A DNA stretch of 64,000 nucleotides from positions 124,001-188,000 of the forward strand of contig NZ_BJVC01000001.1 of the NCBI RefSeq assembly GCF_007988945.1, in the 5' to 3' direction. How positions within the stretch are numbered: the first letter of the stretch is position 1; every line of letters starts with the position of its first letter. This DNA is from Swaminathania salitolerans. Lineage in GTDB: Bacteria > Pseudomonadota > Alphaproteobacteria > Acetobacterales > Acetobacteraceae. Under the pieces are notes generated by a model. That model was given only the letters and a program-made list of their open reading frames with translations, had not been told where the DNA came from and searched no databases. The position numbers and the translations under genes were made by a program. Positions 15,800-24,906 of this stretch are shown in pieces.

Positions 15800-17170
15800 A
15801 TGATCAGCCTGTTCGACCTCTTCAAGATCGGTATCGGTCCGTCTTCGTCCCATACTGTCGGGCCGATGCGGGCCGCACAGCGTTTCGCCTCGTCCCTGCC
15901 TGCCGACGGTTCGATCCATCGCGCAAGGGTCACTTTGTACGGTTCGCTGGCCTGGACGGCAGAGGGACATGCGACCGACAAGGCCGTCATTCTCGGTCTG
16001 TGCGGGGCGCTTCCCGCGACGATCGATCCGGATGAGGCGGAGGCCATTCTGTCGGAGGTTCACCGGACCGGTTTCGTGCGTTGCGACGCGTGGCATCTGG
16101 CATTCGACCCCGAATGCGATCTCGTTCTGGATCGGGAGACTTCGCCTCCGGTTCATCCCAACACATTGCAGTTCGAGGCTCTGTCATCCGACGGGCAATG
16201 TCTGGCGCTCTCGCGCTTCTGCTCGGTGGGCGGAGGGTTCATCGTGCCCGAATCCGCTACCGAGAGCACGGGATACACCCTGCCATCGGTGCCTCATCCG
16301 TTTGCCAGCGGGGCGGAGCTTCTTGCACGGTCGGACGCACAGCAATGCAGCATCGCCCGGATCGTCATGGAAAACGAGATGGCGCTTCGACCCGCTTCGG
16401 AAATCGAAGCCTATCTCGACGGGATCGTCGATGCGATGATGCGCTGTATCGCGCGCGGCATGACCCGTCGGGGCCATCTGCCCGGACGGCTCAGGGTGCG
16501 TCGCCGCGCGGCTGCCCTGCACGAGAAGCTTCTGGAACGCGAGCGGACGAACAGTCGCTCGGCTCATGGCATCATGGACTGGATCAGCCTGTTTGCGATT
16601 GCGGTCAATGAGGAGAATGCTGCCGGGGGGAGGGTCGTCACGGCGCCGACCAATGGCGCAGCCGGGATCATTCCTGCGGTCCTGCGCTATTATCGCGAGT
16701 ATTGTGCGCCGCTTTCTCCTGCGACGATCCGTCAGGGCACGCATGACTTCCTGCTTACCGCAGCGGCCATCGGAGGGCTTTTCAAGCTCAATGCCTCGAT
16801 TTCCGGCGCCGAGGTCGGATGCCAGGGGGAGGTCGGCGTCGCCTCCTCCATGGCGGCGGCCGGTCTGGCCGCAGCGCTGGGCGGCACCCCGGCCCAGATC
16901 GAGGATGCGGCCGAGATCGGGATGGAGCATCATCTCGGTCTGACCTGCGACCCGGTGGCTGGTCTTGTGCAGGTGCCCTGTATCGAACGCAATGCATTCG
17001 GAGCGATCAAGGCCATCAATGCGGCGTCTCTCGCCCTTCACGGCGATGGCGAGCATCTCGTCTCGCTCGATCAGGTCATCAGGACGATGGCGGAAACCGG
17101 ACGCGACATGAATCACCGTTACAAGGAGACATCGCTCGGCGGGCTTGCGGTCAATCTGCCTGAATGCTGA
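15800..17170 (+). CDS. sdaA: L-serine ammonia-lyase, iron-sulfur type
   Basis: This single-chain [4Fe-4S] serine dehydratase converts L-serine to pyruvate and ammonia. The 456-residue length matches E. coli SdaA. The N-terminal beta domain begins [23 protein letters not shown], the family signature. The three cluster cysteines are at 341 (VGCQGE), 383 (LTCDPV) and 394 (VPCIERN), equal in spacing to E. coli 343/385/396. The catalytic-domain motif [14 protein letters not shown] is present. The frame is open far upstream, but the signature places the start here. A 226-bp gap separates it from the cupin, so it probably has its own promoter. Confidence 0.95.
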   Translation: MISLFDLFKIGIGPSSSHTVGPMRAAQRFASSLPADGSIHRARVTLYGSLAWTAEGHATDKAVILGLCGALPATIDPDEAEAILSEVHRTGFVRCDAWHLAFDPECDLVLDRETSPPVHPNTLQFEALSSDGQCLALSRFCSVGGGFIVPESATESTGYTLPSVPHPFASGAELLARSDAQQCSIARIVMENEMALRPASEIEAYLDGIVDAMMRCIARGMTRRGHLPGRLRVRRRAAALHEKLLERERTNSRSAHGIMDWISLFAIAVNEENAAGGRVVTAPTNGAAGIIPAVLRYYREYCAPLSPATIRQGTHDFLLTAAAIGGLFKLNASISGAEVGCQGEVGVASSMAAAGLAAALGGTPAQIEDAAEIGMEHHLGLTCDPVAGLVQVPCIERNAFGAIKAINAASLALHGDGEHLVSLDQVIRTMAETGRDMNHRYKETSLGGLAVNLPEC

Positions 17171-17270
17171 GAACGGCAGCGGCGCGCGCGGATATCGGGC
17201 GGTTCGCGACAGGGGCCGGAAGGGGCGGAAGACCGGGGCGGGTTCGGCCCGTTCCGTAAGGCTCCTTTTC

Positions 17271-17296
17271 CCCGGCCTCTTGTGCCGGGTTTATTT
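17271..17296 (+). terminator. intrinsic terminator between sdaA and holC
   Basis: The stem CCCGGC/GCCGGG with a 7-nt loop is followed directly by TTTATTT. It serves sdaA and overlaps the stop of the convergent holC. Confidence 0.6.
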
Positions 17297-17737
17297 CGCC
17301 CTGCGCCAGCCTTGCGCCTGCTGCTGCCAGTAGGCGAGCTCATGCCCCTCCTCCCTTGCGCGGCTCCAGAGCGCGCGGGCACGTGTGAGGGCGGCCTCAT
17401 CCTGCCCGTCGAACAGGACGAATACGCGCGCGAAGCGCGCGAGATCGTGGTCGGGCGCCGCATCGGTCAGAAACAGGAAACGCGCCTCATTCGGAACGTC
17501 GTCGCTTTCGGTCAGCCAGATGGGCTGCCGGGCAGCATGACCCTGGCTGCGGCTCCCGTGAGGGAGCCAGAGCGGAGATTTCGCCTTCCACAGGGCGTCG
17601 TCGAGCTGCTTGACCGTAGCGAGGTCGCGGCAGCGTATGACGGCGCGTTCTCCGCTTTCGAGCGTGCGGCCGAGAAGGGGAGGAAGCGCCTCCCCCGGCG
17701 CCGAACGCGTCAGATGATAGAAGCCGATCTCCGCCAT
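17291..17737 (-). CDS. holC: DNA polymerase III chi subunit
   Basis: HolC links the clamp-loader psi subunit to single-strand binding protein at the replication fork. The 148-residue protein starts MAEIGFYHLTRSAPGEALP, the typical family opening, and has WLPHGSRSQGHAARQPIWLT and VFVLFDGQDEAALTRARALW, conserved HolC blocks. It lies 5 bp after pepA on the same strand, the pepA-holC order common in proteobacteria, so they are one transcript. Confidence 0.92.
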   Translation of the reverse strand: MAEIGFYHLTRSAPGEALPPLLGRTLESGERAVIRCRDLATVKQLDDALWKAKSPLWLPHGSRSQGHAARQPIWLTESDDVPNEARFLFLTDAAPDHDLARFARVFVLFDGQDEAALTRARALWSRAREEGHELAYWQQQAQGWRRAK

Positions 17738-17742
17738 GCAGG

Positions 17743-19233
17743 TCAGGTCGTCCGGCTTTCATGACGCCGCACGAGACTGTCGAGAAGACGCACGCCGAAC
17801 CCGGTCGCACCCTTGGGGCATTGCGGTGCGGCATCTCCACGCCAGGCCATGCCGGCAATATCGAGATGCGCCCAGGCGGTATCTCCGACAAAGCGGGCGA
17901 GGAACTGCGCGGCGGTGATGGCGCTTCCCGGACGGCCGGTGATGTTCTTCATGTCCGCGATATCCGAACGCAGCTGACGATCGTAGGCCTTGCCCATGGG
18001 CATCCGCCAGACAGCCTCTCCGGTTTCCTCTCCCGACTGGAAGAGGGCTCCGGCAAGGGCGTCGTCATTGCTGAACAATCCTGCCCGCACATGACCCAGG
18101 CTGACCACGATCGCGCCGGTCAATGTGGCGAGATCGACCATCAGCTTCGGCTGGAAGCGCTCCCGCGCATAGGCGAGGACATCCGCGAGGACGAGGCGGC
18201 CTTCCGCATCCGTGTTGAGAACCTCGATCGTTTTACCGGCATAGCTGCGCACCACGTCTCCCGGGCGCTGCGCATTGCCCGACAGCATGTTCTCGACCAG
18301 GCCGACCACACCGATCACATGAGCTTTCGCCTTGCGGCGCGCAACGGCCTCGAGGGCACCCACGACCGCGGCCGCGCCGCCCATATCGGTTTTCATCTCA
18401 TCCATGCCCGCAGCAGGCTTGATGGAGATGCCACCCGAGTCGAAGGTGACGCCCTTGCCGATGAAGGCAAGGGGGGCCTCTTCCGAGCCGCGATATCGCA
18501 TGATGGCCACCCGGGCTTCCTGCACGCTGCCCTGGGCAACCCCGAGAAGCGCTCCGAAACCGAGGCTGCGCAGGGTCGAAGCGTCGAGAATCTCGACTTC
18601 CACGCCAAGATCCCGGAGCGTCTCGATCCGGCGTGCGAATTCAGGCGGGGTCAGGACATTGGGCGGTTCGCTGACGAGGTCGCGCGCGCGGAAGATACCG
18701 GCAGCGACGGCCTTCAGGCTGTCCCAGTCGCGCTGCACGGCATCGGGGGCGAGCACGCCGAGATTCAGACGCTGCAGCCGGGGAGGAGAGTCCGGATCGG
18801 GCGTGCGATACCGGTCGAACTCATAGCGGCCAAGCACGGCGCCGAGTGCGCCATGAGCGGCAAACCCGCCGCATTTTCCGACGAAGGCCATATCGGCATG
18901 GGTGGCCCCGCGCAGCGCCTTGACGGCCTGGCCGCCGGCTGCCTCGATGGCTGGACCATCGAGGTCTTCATCGGCGCCGCAGCCGATCAGGACGATTCGG
19001 GCCAGAGCCGCACAGGGGGCGAGCAGAACGCAGCTCTGATCGCGTTGCCCCTTGTATCGCGAGATGGCAACAGCCCGGCGCAACGCGCCTCCCGTTACGG
19101 CATCGAGCCGGGAGAAGGGGCCGTTTGCGACGTCGAAATCCGGACCGGTCAGGAGAACGAGAGTCTGTTCCGATTCCGGAGCGCCCGTTCCCTGCAATAT
19201 GGGGAACTGGGCCTGGATCTGGATGTCGAGCAT
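17743..19233 (-). CDS. pepA: leucyl aminopeptidase (M17 family)
   Basis: PepA is a hexameric, two-metal cytosolic aminopeptidase. The 496-residue product has the N-terminal macro-like domain and the catalytic signatures GKGVTFDSGGISIKPAAGMD, KTDMGGAAAVVGAL and NTDAEGRLVLADVLAYA, which contains the M17 PROSITE motif. The start MLDIQIQAQF gives the usual family length; an ATG 8 codons earlier is possible and ribosome sites are weak for both. The gene is the first of pepA-holC and is divergent from a sulfite exporter-type permease. The intervening gap of about 190 bp holds the promoters, with an AT-rich core near 19325-19375. Confidence 0.95.
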   Translation of the reverse strand: MLDIQIQAQFPILQGTGAPESEQTLVLLTGPDFDVANGPFSRLDAVTGGALRRAVAISRYKGQRDQSCVLLAPCAALARIVLIGCGADEDLDGPAIEAAGGQAVKALRGATHADMAFVGKCGGFAAHGALGAVLGRYEFDRYRTPDPDSPPRLQRLNLGVLAPDAVQRDWDSLKAVAAGIFRARDLVSEPPNVLTPPEFARRIETLRDLGVEVEILDASTLRSLGFGALLGVAQGSVQEARVAIMRYRGSEEAPLAFIGKGVTFDSGGISIKPAAGMDEMKTDMGGAAAVVGALEAVARRKAKAHVIGVVGLVENMLSGNAQRPGDVVRSYAGKTIEVLNTDAEGRLVLADVLAYARERFQPKLMVDLATLTGAIVVSLGHVRAGLFSNDDALAGALFQSGEETGEAVWRMPMGKAYDRQLRSDIADMKNITGRPGSAITAAQFLARFVGDTAWAHLDIAGMAWRGDAAPQCPKGATGFGVRLLDSLVRRHESRTT

Positions 19234-19420
19234 GGTGAGTCCGGTTTTTATGGGCATGGTGTCGGCATATTGGCCGCTGGCAGATGTGGCGGCAAGGCAC
19301 GGCATGGCATAGCACGCTCTCGGAGCGTTATTAATTCAAACAACTATCATCGTTGATTGTAGTCGGGTTTTATGGCCTAGTCCTTTTCCGTGTCGTTCAC
19401 ACCTCCGTTTAGGCCATCCC

Positions 19421-20206
19421 ATGTCTCTCCTTGCTGACCTCAATCTGCTCTATGTTCTGTCCGGTCTGGGCGTCGGTTTTCTGGTGGGGATGACCGGAGT
19501 CGGCGGCGGATCGCTCATGACGCCGCTCCTGATTCTCCTGTTCAAGATTCATCCGCAGGCGGCAGTCGGTACCGATCTGCTCTATGCGGCGATTACCAAA
19601 TCCGTCGGAACGCTGGTGCATGGACACAGGGGGGCGGTCGAGTGGCGCGTGGTCGGACGGATGCTTGCCGGAAGCCTCCCGGCAACGCTTGTCGCGCTCG
19701 TCTTCCTTCACTGGTACGGCAGCCCGTCGCACGATACGACACGGCTGATCTCCACGGCGCTCGGAGTGGCGCTTCTGGTGACGGCTCCGAGTGTGTTCTT
19801 CCGCAAGGAGCTTCAGGCCTGGTCTCACCGCAAGGCCGGGGCTCTCTCCCCCGATCAGGCCGCCTGGCTGACCGTGCTGCTCGGCGCCGTCCTCGGAATC
19901 ATGGTGACGCTCTCTTCTGTCGGTGCCGGTGCGATCGGCATGACGGTGCTCATCCTGCTCTATCCGTCTCTCGGGACGGCCCGGCTCGTGGGCTCCGACA
20001 TCGCCCATGCGGTGCCTCTGACCTTTATCGCAGGCATGGGGCACTGGTGGCTCGGTGCCGTCAAGCTGCCCATGCTGGTCTCTCTGCTCTGCGGTTCGAT
20101 CCCGGGAATCATTCTGGGAAGTCTCTGCGTGGGACAGGTCAATGAGCGCTTCCAGCGTGGATTGCTCTCCATCGTTCTGTTCATCGTCGGATGGCGTCTG
20201 GTCTGA
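19421..20206 (+). CDS. TauE/SafE family anion permease
   Basis: The 261-residue inner-membrane protein has about eight transmembrane helices and the two-fold repeat of the TauE/SafE family, which exports sulfite and other organosulfur or carboxylate anions. Typical motifs are GVGFLVGMTGVGGGSLMTPL near the N-terminus and VTLSSVGAGAIGMTVLILLY in the second half. No sulfur-metabolism gene is adjacent, so the substrate is not assigned. It is divergent from pepA and ends in a strong hairpin shared with the convergent Hint gene. Confidence 0.88.
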   Translation: MSLLADLNLLYVLSGLGVGFLVGMTGVGGGSLMTPLLILLFKIHPQAAVGTDLLYAAITKSVGTLVHGHRGAVEWRVVGRMLAGSLPATLVALVFLHWYGSPSHDTTRLISTALGVALLVTAPSVFFRKELQAWSHRKAGALSPDQAAWLTVLLGAVLGIMVTLSSVGAGAIGMTVLILLYPSLGTARLVGSDIAHAVPLTFIAGMGHWWLGAVKLPMLVSLLCGSIPGIILGSLCVGQVNERFQRGLLSIVLFIVGWRLV

Positions 20207-20246
20207 GGGCGCCCCGGCCGGAAAAAGCCCGGTTTCCGGCGCGCCC
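20207..20246. terminator. strong hairpin between convergent TauE/SafE and Hint-domain genes
   Basis: An interrupted stem, GGGCGC with GCGCCC and inside it CCGGAAA with TTTCCGG, starts directly after the permease stop. CTGTTTCT follows. It is a probable bidirectional terminator. Confidence 0.55.
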
Positions 20247-20281
20247 TGTTTCTCACATTGCGGTTTTACGCGATCGCCCGG

Positions 20282-22369
20282 TCAGGCGACGTGCAATGTG
20301 CCCGCATCTTCCTGTTCTGCCTCTTCCCGTCCTGCGCAGCTTCTGGCCGGACCCTCGTCCAGGATCTCGATCGAGAGGATCGTCGTCTCCGGCTTTTCGG
20401 AGCGATGACAGGGCAGGAGGGCGAGGCCGCGCGTCCAGCGCATCTCCGGGGATTCGACATCGTGCCAGCCCTCTAGCGTCTGGCGCTCGTGATGGCCGGT
20501 CACCGGTCGCACACCCGAGGAATCGAATTGCATGATCTGACCGACGAGCACGCCGAGTTCGCGTCGATCATCCACGAAGGGACCCTCGACATCGCAGGGC
20601 CGGGCCGTTCCGACACGCAGACGCAGGGGGGCCAGAGAACCGTCGATATGGAAGATGTGACGCCTGCCGTTCACGCGGCGGGCGCGATGGACCTGTCCCT
20701 TCCGGTCGATGAGGCAAGGCATCTGTCTCGTCGTGACGCGACCGCGCTTTTCGGCATCGGCGACGAGGCCAAGCTGAAGACTGCGCTCACGCAGCGCCTG
20801 CCAGATCGGCTCCACGAAAACGCGGGACGTATCGCGTTCCAGCCCATGGGGATGCGATCGCTCCTCACTGCGCTCGGTCTCGTCGAAATGGCTTTCGGTG
20901 CGCACGCCATTGGCGTCGATCACATGATGATCCGCGCAGGAGACATGATAGTAGTCGTATTCGGCGATGTCGGTCTCGTAGCGTATGCTCCCGCCATTCA
21001 CGAGCATACGGACCGGCACGAAACGCCCCTCGAGCAGGAAGCAGTGTTCGGGGGTCACGAGAAGATCCTCGAAAGGACAGTTCTCGGCGAAGGCATGGCG
21101 ATGCACGCGCACGGGATATCCGGCACGATCTCCGCTCAGGCGCGTATCGACCCTGAAGCGCATTTTCGTGACGTGCTCCACCACGGCGACCGCGTCGATC
21201 CCTCCGTCGAAGACCGGCAGCGTATCGCCGGGCTTGAGGGTCTCGACCGCGCGATAGCCGTCGATCGTGCGGATCAGGGAGCCCGGGAGAAAGCAGGAGG
21301 GATCCATCCCGCCCTGAATGGAGGCGTTGCTCCCGGCGCCGATGCTGGGATTGACGATTTTCCCGGTACTCGCCACCCATACGCCAGAGGCCGTGTCTCC
21401 GGTGCCGATGATCGGATCGATCGCCGTGCCGTCAATCCTGTTGAAGGTCGTTTGCGCGTAGCCGAGATAGAGATCGCTCTGGGAGACGGCGCCCTGCTGG
21501 ATCGTGACGCTCCCGGCAAAGACGTTCGAGACGCTGAGCCCGCCCGGATTGATCATGGCCGGTCCGGTGAAGAACGAGTTCCGTACCTCACCGCCGTCTT
21601 CCACGACGATCTGTGCATTGGTGGTGCCGTCGATGTAGACATCGCTGACGACGGCGCCGCTCTGGACGACCAGAGCGCCCGCCGTGAAGCGGACCCCACC
21701 GGCCGGGGGGGTGACGACCTGGGTCGAATCGGCGCGGTTGACGAAGACGGTCGCACCGCTGACGACCCGTGCGTCCCAGATCCCGCTGAGGGTGAGAGCA
21801 TAGCCGGGAGCGCTCGGCGCGTTCGACGGAACGGCATCGCCATAAGCGGTCGCGATATTGATGCCCGTGACGCCGGGATCGGCCGTAACGCCGCTGACGG
21901 TTGCCCCCGAGGAGATGTAAACGAAGCTTCCCGAGCCGAAATGCGGCTCGAGAATCGATGCGCCGGATTCGACGGTGAAAACGGGCCCCCAACTGGACTG
22001 GAACGACCCCGTATAGGTGAAACTGTCCGCGACCGAGCTGCCGCCCGCTTCGATATGCGCGCTGAAGATCTTGTCGAGGCTCGCGCCGGTATAGCTGTTA
22101 TGGATCGTCGCACCGCCGGAGGAAACGACGAGAGATCCGCCGCTGATCGTCGATTCGGCAAGCGTTCCGCCCGACTGGATCGTGATCGACGCCGAGGTGC
22201 CGGTCAGGCCCGATACCGTCGCCCCTCCGGTGATGATCAGGGAGGCGCCATCCAGCGTGACAGAGCCTGTGACAAGGACATCCTGTCCGCCGGGGATGTG
22301 GCTGGTATAAGTGAGCTGGCCGTTGCTCATTACGGCGGACCAGGTTCCCGTCAGACTGGTAGTCATCAT
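20282..22369 (-). CDS. beta-helix repeat protein with Hint (hedgehog/intein-type) domain
   Basis: This 695-residue protein has three parts. Residues 1 to about 355 are glycine/serine-rich beta-helix repeats of autotransporter type, such as ISGGSLVVSSGGATIHN and VVQSGAVVSDVYIDGTTN. From Cys359 a Hint domain begins: CFLPGSLIRTIDGYRAVETL with KPGDTL, followed by VRVHRHAFAENCPFEDLLVT, PEHCFLL and a late YHVSCADHHVIDANG. Residues from about 505 to the end form a charged tail. Such domains self-cleave at the N-terminal cysteine in hedgehog/intein relatives. There is no obvious Sec signal peptide, so secretion, if any, would use another route. Two consecutive ATGs start the frame; AGGA fits the second better. 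The gene stands alone behind an AT-rich region. Confidence 0.8.
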   Translation of the reverse strand: MMTTSLTGTWSAVMSNGQLTYTSHIPGGQDVLVTGSVTLDGASLIITGGATVSGLTGTSASITIQSGGTLAESTISGGSLVVSSGGATIHNSYTGASLDKIFSAHIEAGGSSVADSFTYTGSFQSSWGPVFTVESGASILEPHFGSGSFVYISSGATVSGVTADPGVTGINIATAYGDAVPSNAPSAPGYALTLSGIWDARVVSGATVFVNRADSTQVVTPPAGGVRFTAGALVVQSGAVVSDVYIDGTTNAQIVVEDGGEVRNSFFTGPAMINPGGLSVSNVFAGSVTIQQGAVSQSDLYLGYAQTTFNRIDGTAIDPIIGTGDTASGVWVASTGKIVNPSIGAGSNASIQGGMDPSCFLPGSLIRTIDGYRAVETLKPGDTLPVFDGGIDAVAVVEHVTKMRFRVDTRLSGDRAGYPVRVHRHAFAENCPFEDLLVTPEHCFLLEGRFVPVRMLVNGGSIRYETDIAEYDYYHVSCADHHVIDANGVRTESHFDETERSEERSHPHGLERDTSRVFVEPIWQALRERSLQLGLVADAEKRGRVTTRQMPCLIDRKGQVHRARRVNGRRHIFHIDGSLAPLRLRVGTARPCDVEGPFVDDRRELGVLVGQIMQFDSSGVRPVTGHHERQTLEGWHDVESPEMRWTRGLALLPCHRSEKPETTILSIEILDEGPARSCAGREEAEQEDAGTLHVA

Positions 22370-22380
22370 TCATCCTGTGG

Positions 22381-22530
22381 TTGAGTTTTCAAAAACAGGA
22401 ATGATTATCGGGTATGGTATGGTATTCCGTTAGTAGAATTTTAAAACTTTTTGTGTTTGCTCGGTAGAGATAGCCAATTCGCGATTATTGTTACGAAAAG
22501 TTGATTGTTTCTGACAAAAAATATCCGGAG
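22381..22530 (-). promoter_or_regulatory. AT-rich upstream region of the Hint-domain gene
   Basis: About 150 bp with strongly raised A+T compared with flanking DNA. It contains GGTAT repeats (22411-22425) and several A/T tracts. It presumably holds the promoter of the Hint-domain gene. No unambiguous -35/-10 pair was chosen. Confidence 0.45.
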
Positions 22531-22593
22531 CTGTCGTGCAATTGCCGCGCCGGATCCGTTCCTGCCGGTCTCCTCATGCCCGGACCTCTCCCG

Positions 22594-22623
22594 CCCGGAA
22601 CCTTCATGCCCGGAACCTTCATG
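22594..22623. repeat. two perfect 15-bp tandem copies downstream of moaE
   Basis: CCCGGAACCTTCATG is repeated exactly and is flanked by decayed copies on both sides (from about 22575 to 22629). It ends just after the moaE 3' end. Confidence 0.85.
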
Positions 22624-22631
22624 CCCGGGCG

Positions 22632-23072
22632 CTAGACGGAGAGATCGGACTCTGTGTCGTGGCAGGCGATCCACGCGCTCTCGCCATCGGCATAGCGTTC
22701 CCGCTTCCATATGGGCACGCGCCGCTTGATCTCGTCGATCACGTAGCGACAGGCCGAAAACGCTGCGTCGCGATGGGCGGCCGAGACACCGATCCATATC
22801 GCCATATCGCCTATGTCGAGCGTGCCGGTGCGATGGATGGCGGCGGCGGCGACGATGTCGAACCGGTCGCGGGCTTCCTCGAGGATGCGCAGGGCCTCTG
22901 CATGCGCCAGCGGCGCATAGGCCTGGTAGTCCAGACCGAGTACGGCCCGACCGTCACTGTGATTGCGCACCCTTCCTTCGAAGCTGCAATAACCGCCCGC
23001 TTCGTCGCGTCTGAGCGCATGGTCGAGTTCGGCCGGTTCGATCGGGGTATCGACGAGACGGAACATGCTCAT
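22632..23072 (-). CDS. moaE: molybdopterin synthase catalytic subunit
   Basis: MoaE inserts sulfur, carried by MoaD, into precursor Z (cPMP) to form molybdopterin. The 146-residue protein has GYCSFEGRVRNHSDGRAVLG, the conserved core, and the catalytic lysine segment KRRVPIWKRERYADGES. It is the last gene of the moeA-moaACDE operon and starts in an ATGA overlap with moaD, so the two partner subunits are translationally coupled. Confidence 0.95.
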   Translation of the reverse strand: MSMFRLVDTPIEPAELDHALRRDEAGGYCSFEGRVRNHSDGRAVLGLDYQAYAPLAHAEALRILEEARDRFDIVAAAAIHRTGTLDIGDMAIWIGVSAAHRDAAFSACRYVIDEIKRRVPIWKRERYADGESAWIACHDTESDLSV

Positions 23073-23320
23073 CCTCCCGATACCGGCGGAATGAACACGA
23101 CATGATCCCCGCTGGACGGAGAATGGGTCCAGCAGACGAAGGCACCGTTGACGGCGACACGCAGACGCTGGCGCGGCAGGCTGAAACCGTGACGCCGGGC
23201 GAGATCGTCATAGAGATCGGCCAGCGTATCGGCCCGGGTCTCGTGTTCTTCCCGGGCGCAGCGGGCTTCGTCCCGCAGCAGAGCGAAATATTCCAGCGTC
23301 ACCCGGATCGGCTGCGTCAT
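23069..23320 (-). CDS. moaD: molybdopterin synthase sulfur carrier subunit
   Basis: MoaD is a ubiquitin-fold protein activated by MoeB and thiocarboxylated at its C-terminal glycine. The 83-residue product ends in VSGG, the required GG tail, and has FALLRDEA and VAVNGAFV typical of the family. It lies 1 bp after moaC and overlaps moaE by 4 bp. Confidence 0.93.
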   Translation of the reverse strand: MTQPIRVTLEYFALLRDEARCAREEHETRADTLADLYDDLARRHGFSLPRQRLRVAVNGAFVCWTHSPSSGDHVVFIPPVSGG

Positions 23321-23321
23321 G

Positions 23322-23804
23322 TCAGCCCGCCGCTCCGCCGAAATCCCGCTTGCCGCCCGTCTTGCCCAGCAGGCGCACCTCCCTGATCACCATGTCATGG
23401 GTCAGGGCCTTGCACATGTCATAGAGCGTGAGCGCGGCGATACTGGCGCCGGTGAGCGCTTCCATCTCGACTCCCGTCCGGCCTTCGCATTTGACACGGC
23501 AATCGATCACGGCCTCGTCGCCCTCGATGGCGATATCGACCGTGCACCCCGTCAGCGGCAGGGGGTGGCAGAGCGGGATCAGCTGGGAAGTGGCTTTCGT
23601 TCCGGTGATTCCCGCAAGCTGCGCGACCGTGAGAACGGCGCCCTTGCGGGTCATGTATCCCGCCTCGGCCAGAGACCGGGCGACATCCGGCGGAAAGACG
23701 AGCCTGGCCTGTGCGTGGGCCTCCCGCCGGGTCACGGTCTTGTCACCGATCTCGACCATGCGGGGGCGCTCGCCTTTCGCGTCGACATGGGTCAGTCCAG
23801 CCAT
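23322..23804 (-). CDS. moaC: cyclic pyranopterin monophosphate synthase
   Basis: MoaC completes cPMP synthesis from the MoaA product. The 160-residue protein carries MVEIGDKTVTRREAHAQA, the active-site SQLIPLCHPLPLTG and EMEALTGASIAALTLYDMCK. The start MAGLTHVDAKG matches the family; the frame continues upstream into moaA without similarity. It directly follows moaA with 1 bp between stop and start. Confidence 0.95.
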   Translation of the reverse strand: MAGLTHVDAKGERPRMVEIGDKTVTRREAHAQARLVFPPDVARSLAEAGYMTRKGAVLTVAQLAGITGTKATSQLIPLCHPLPLTGCTVDIAIEGDEAVIDCRVKCEGRTGVEMEALTGASIAALTLYDMCKALTHDMVIREVRLLGKTGGKRDFGGAAG

Positions 23805-23805
23805 C

Positions 23806-24906
23806 TCAGCCTCCGATATAGAACATCTCGATCCGTTCCGACGGGGCATCCGCCGTTCGGGACTGGCGCTCTTCACTATAGCGATCCCGTCGCCCCTGCC
23901 AGAGATCGCTTAAGATCCTGTCCAGAGCCTGCCCTTCCGGCATGTTCTCCTCCGGCATAGGCCCGTCCTGCATGTGCCCATCCGGCACGCCTTTCTTGCG
24001 GGCGCGTTCGTCGTCTTCGGCAAGGGCCGGGCGCAGATCGTGACCTTCCGTCGCAAAGAGACAGGTATAGAGACGGCCGTCCGAAGACAGCCTTGCCCGG
24101 CTGCACGATCCGCAGAAAGGGGCGGTGACCGAGGAGATGAAGCCGATCTCTCCGCCGCCATCGGCAAAGCGGTAACGTTCGGCGACCTCCCCGCGAAAGG
24201 ACGGGGCGAGGGGATGGAGCGGCCAGCGGGATGCGATCTCCTCGAGTAGACGTGCGGAAGGGACGACCGCATCCTGCTTCCAGCCATTGCATGTGCCCAC
24301 ATCCATGTATTCGATGAATCGCGGCACGATGCCCGTATGGCGGAAACGTGCGACCAGAGGAATTACGGAGTCCTCGTTCACGCCCTTCTGGACGACCGTA
24401 TTTATCTTGATTCCTCCCGGAAATCCCATGCGCGCGGCGGCGTCGAGATTGCGCAGGACCCGCTCGCACAGATCCTGACCGCCGCTCATCCTCATGAAGG
24501 TGGTACGGTCCAGACTGTCCAGGCTGAAGGTCAGACGTGTCAGCCCCGCATCGTGAAGGGCCGCGAGATGACGATCGAGCAGAACGCCGTTCGTCGTGAG
24601 CGCCACATCGTCGATCCCGGGAATGTGCACGAGCCGCGCGACGAGAGCGGGAAGGTCGGGCCGGAGCAGGGGTTCACCGCCTGTCAGGCGGAGCTTCCGG
24701 ACGCCGAGCCGTGCAGCGGATCGGGCGATCCGGACGATCTGGTCGAATCCGAGACGCGCCTCCGGAGCGAGAAAACGGAAACCGTCATGATAGACGGAGG
24801 CCGGCATGCAGTAGGGGCAGCGGAAATTGCAGCGATCCATGACCGATATGCGCAGGTCGCGCCAGGGGCGATGCAGCAGATCGGTCGGCCTGTCCTCACC
24901 AGTCAT
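23806..24906 (-). CDS. moaA: GTP 3',8-cyclase
   Basis: MoaA is a radical SAM enzyme that starts molybdenum cofactor synthesis from GTP. The 366-residue protein has the SAM cluster motif CNFRCPYC near residues 26-33 and the C-terminal cluster segment APFCGSCSRARLSSDGRLYTC. It ends with the essential GG. A low-complexity insertion with repeated DGxMPE-like units sits between about residues 305 and 330. The longer insert is unusual but leaves the catalytic parts intact. It overlaps moeA by 11 bp. Confidence 0.95.
   Translation of the reverse strand: MTGEDRPTDLLHRPWRDLRISVMDRCNFRCPYCMPASVYHDGFRFLAPEARLGFDQIVRIARSAARLGVRKLRLTGGEPLLRPDLPALVARLVHIPGIDDVALTTNGVLLDRHLAALHDAGLTRLTFSLDSLDRTTFMRMSGGQDLCERVLRNLDAAARMGFPGGIKINTVVQKGVNEDSVIPLVARFRHTGIVPRFIEYMDVGTCNGWKQDAVVPSARLLEEIASRWPLHPLAPSFRGEVAERYRFADGGGEIGFISSVTAPFCGSCSRARLSSDGRLYTCLFATEGHDLRPALAEDDERARKKGVPDGHMQDGPMPEENMPEGQALDRILSDLWQGRRDRYSEERQSRTADAPSERIEMFYIGG

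Noticed and set aside
20489-22384. 631-codon forward frame opposite the Hint-domain gene
   Set aside because: It is Asp/Arg/Gly-rich without known motifs; the reverse strand encodes a recognisable Hint domain.
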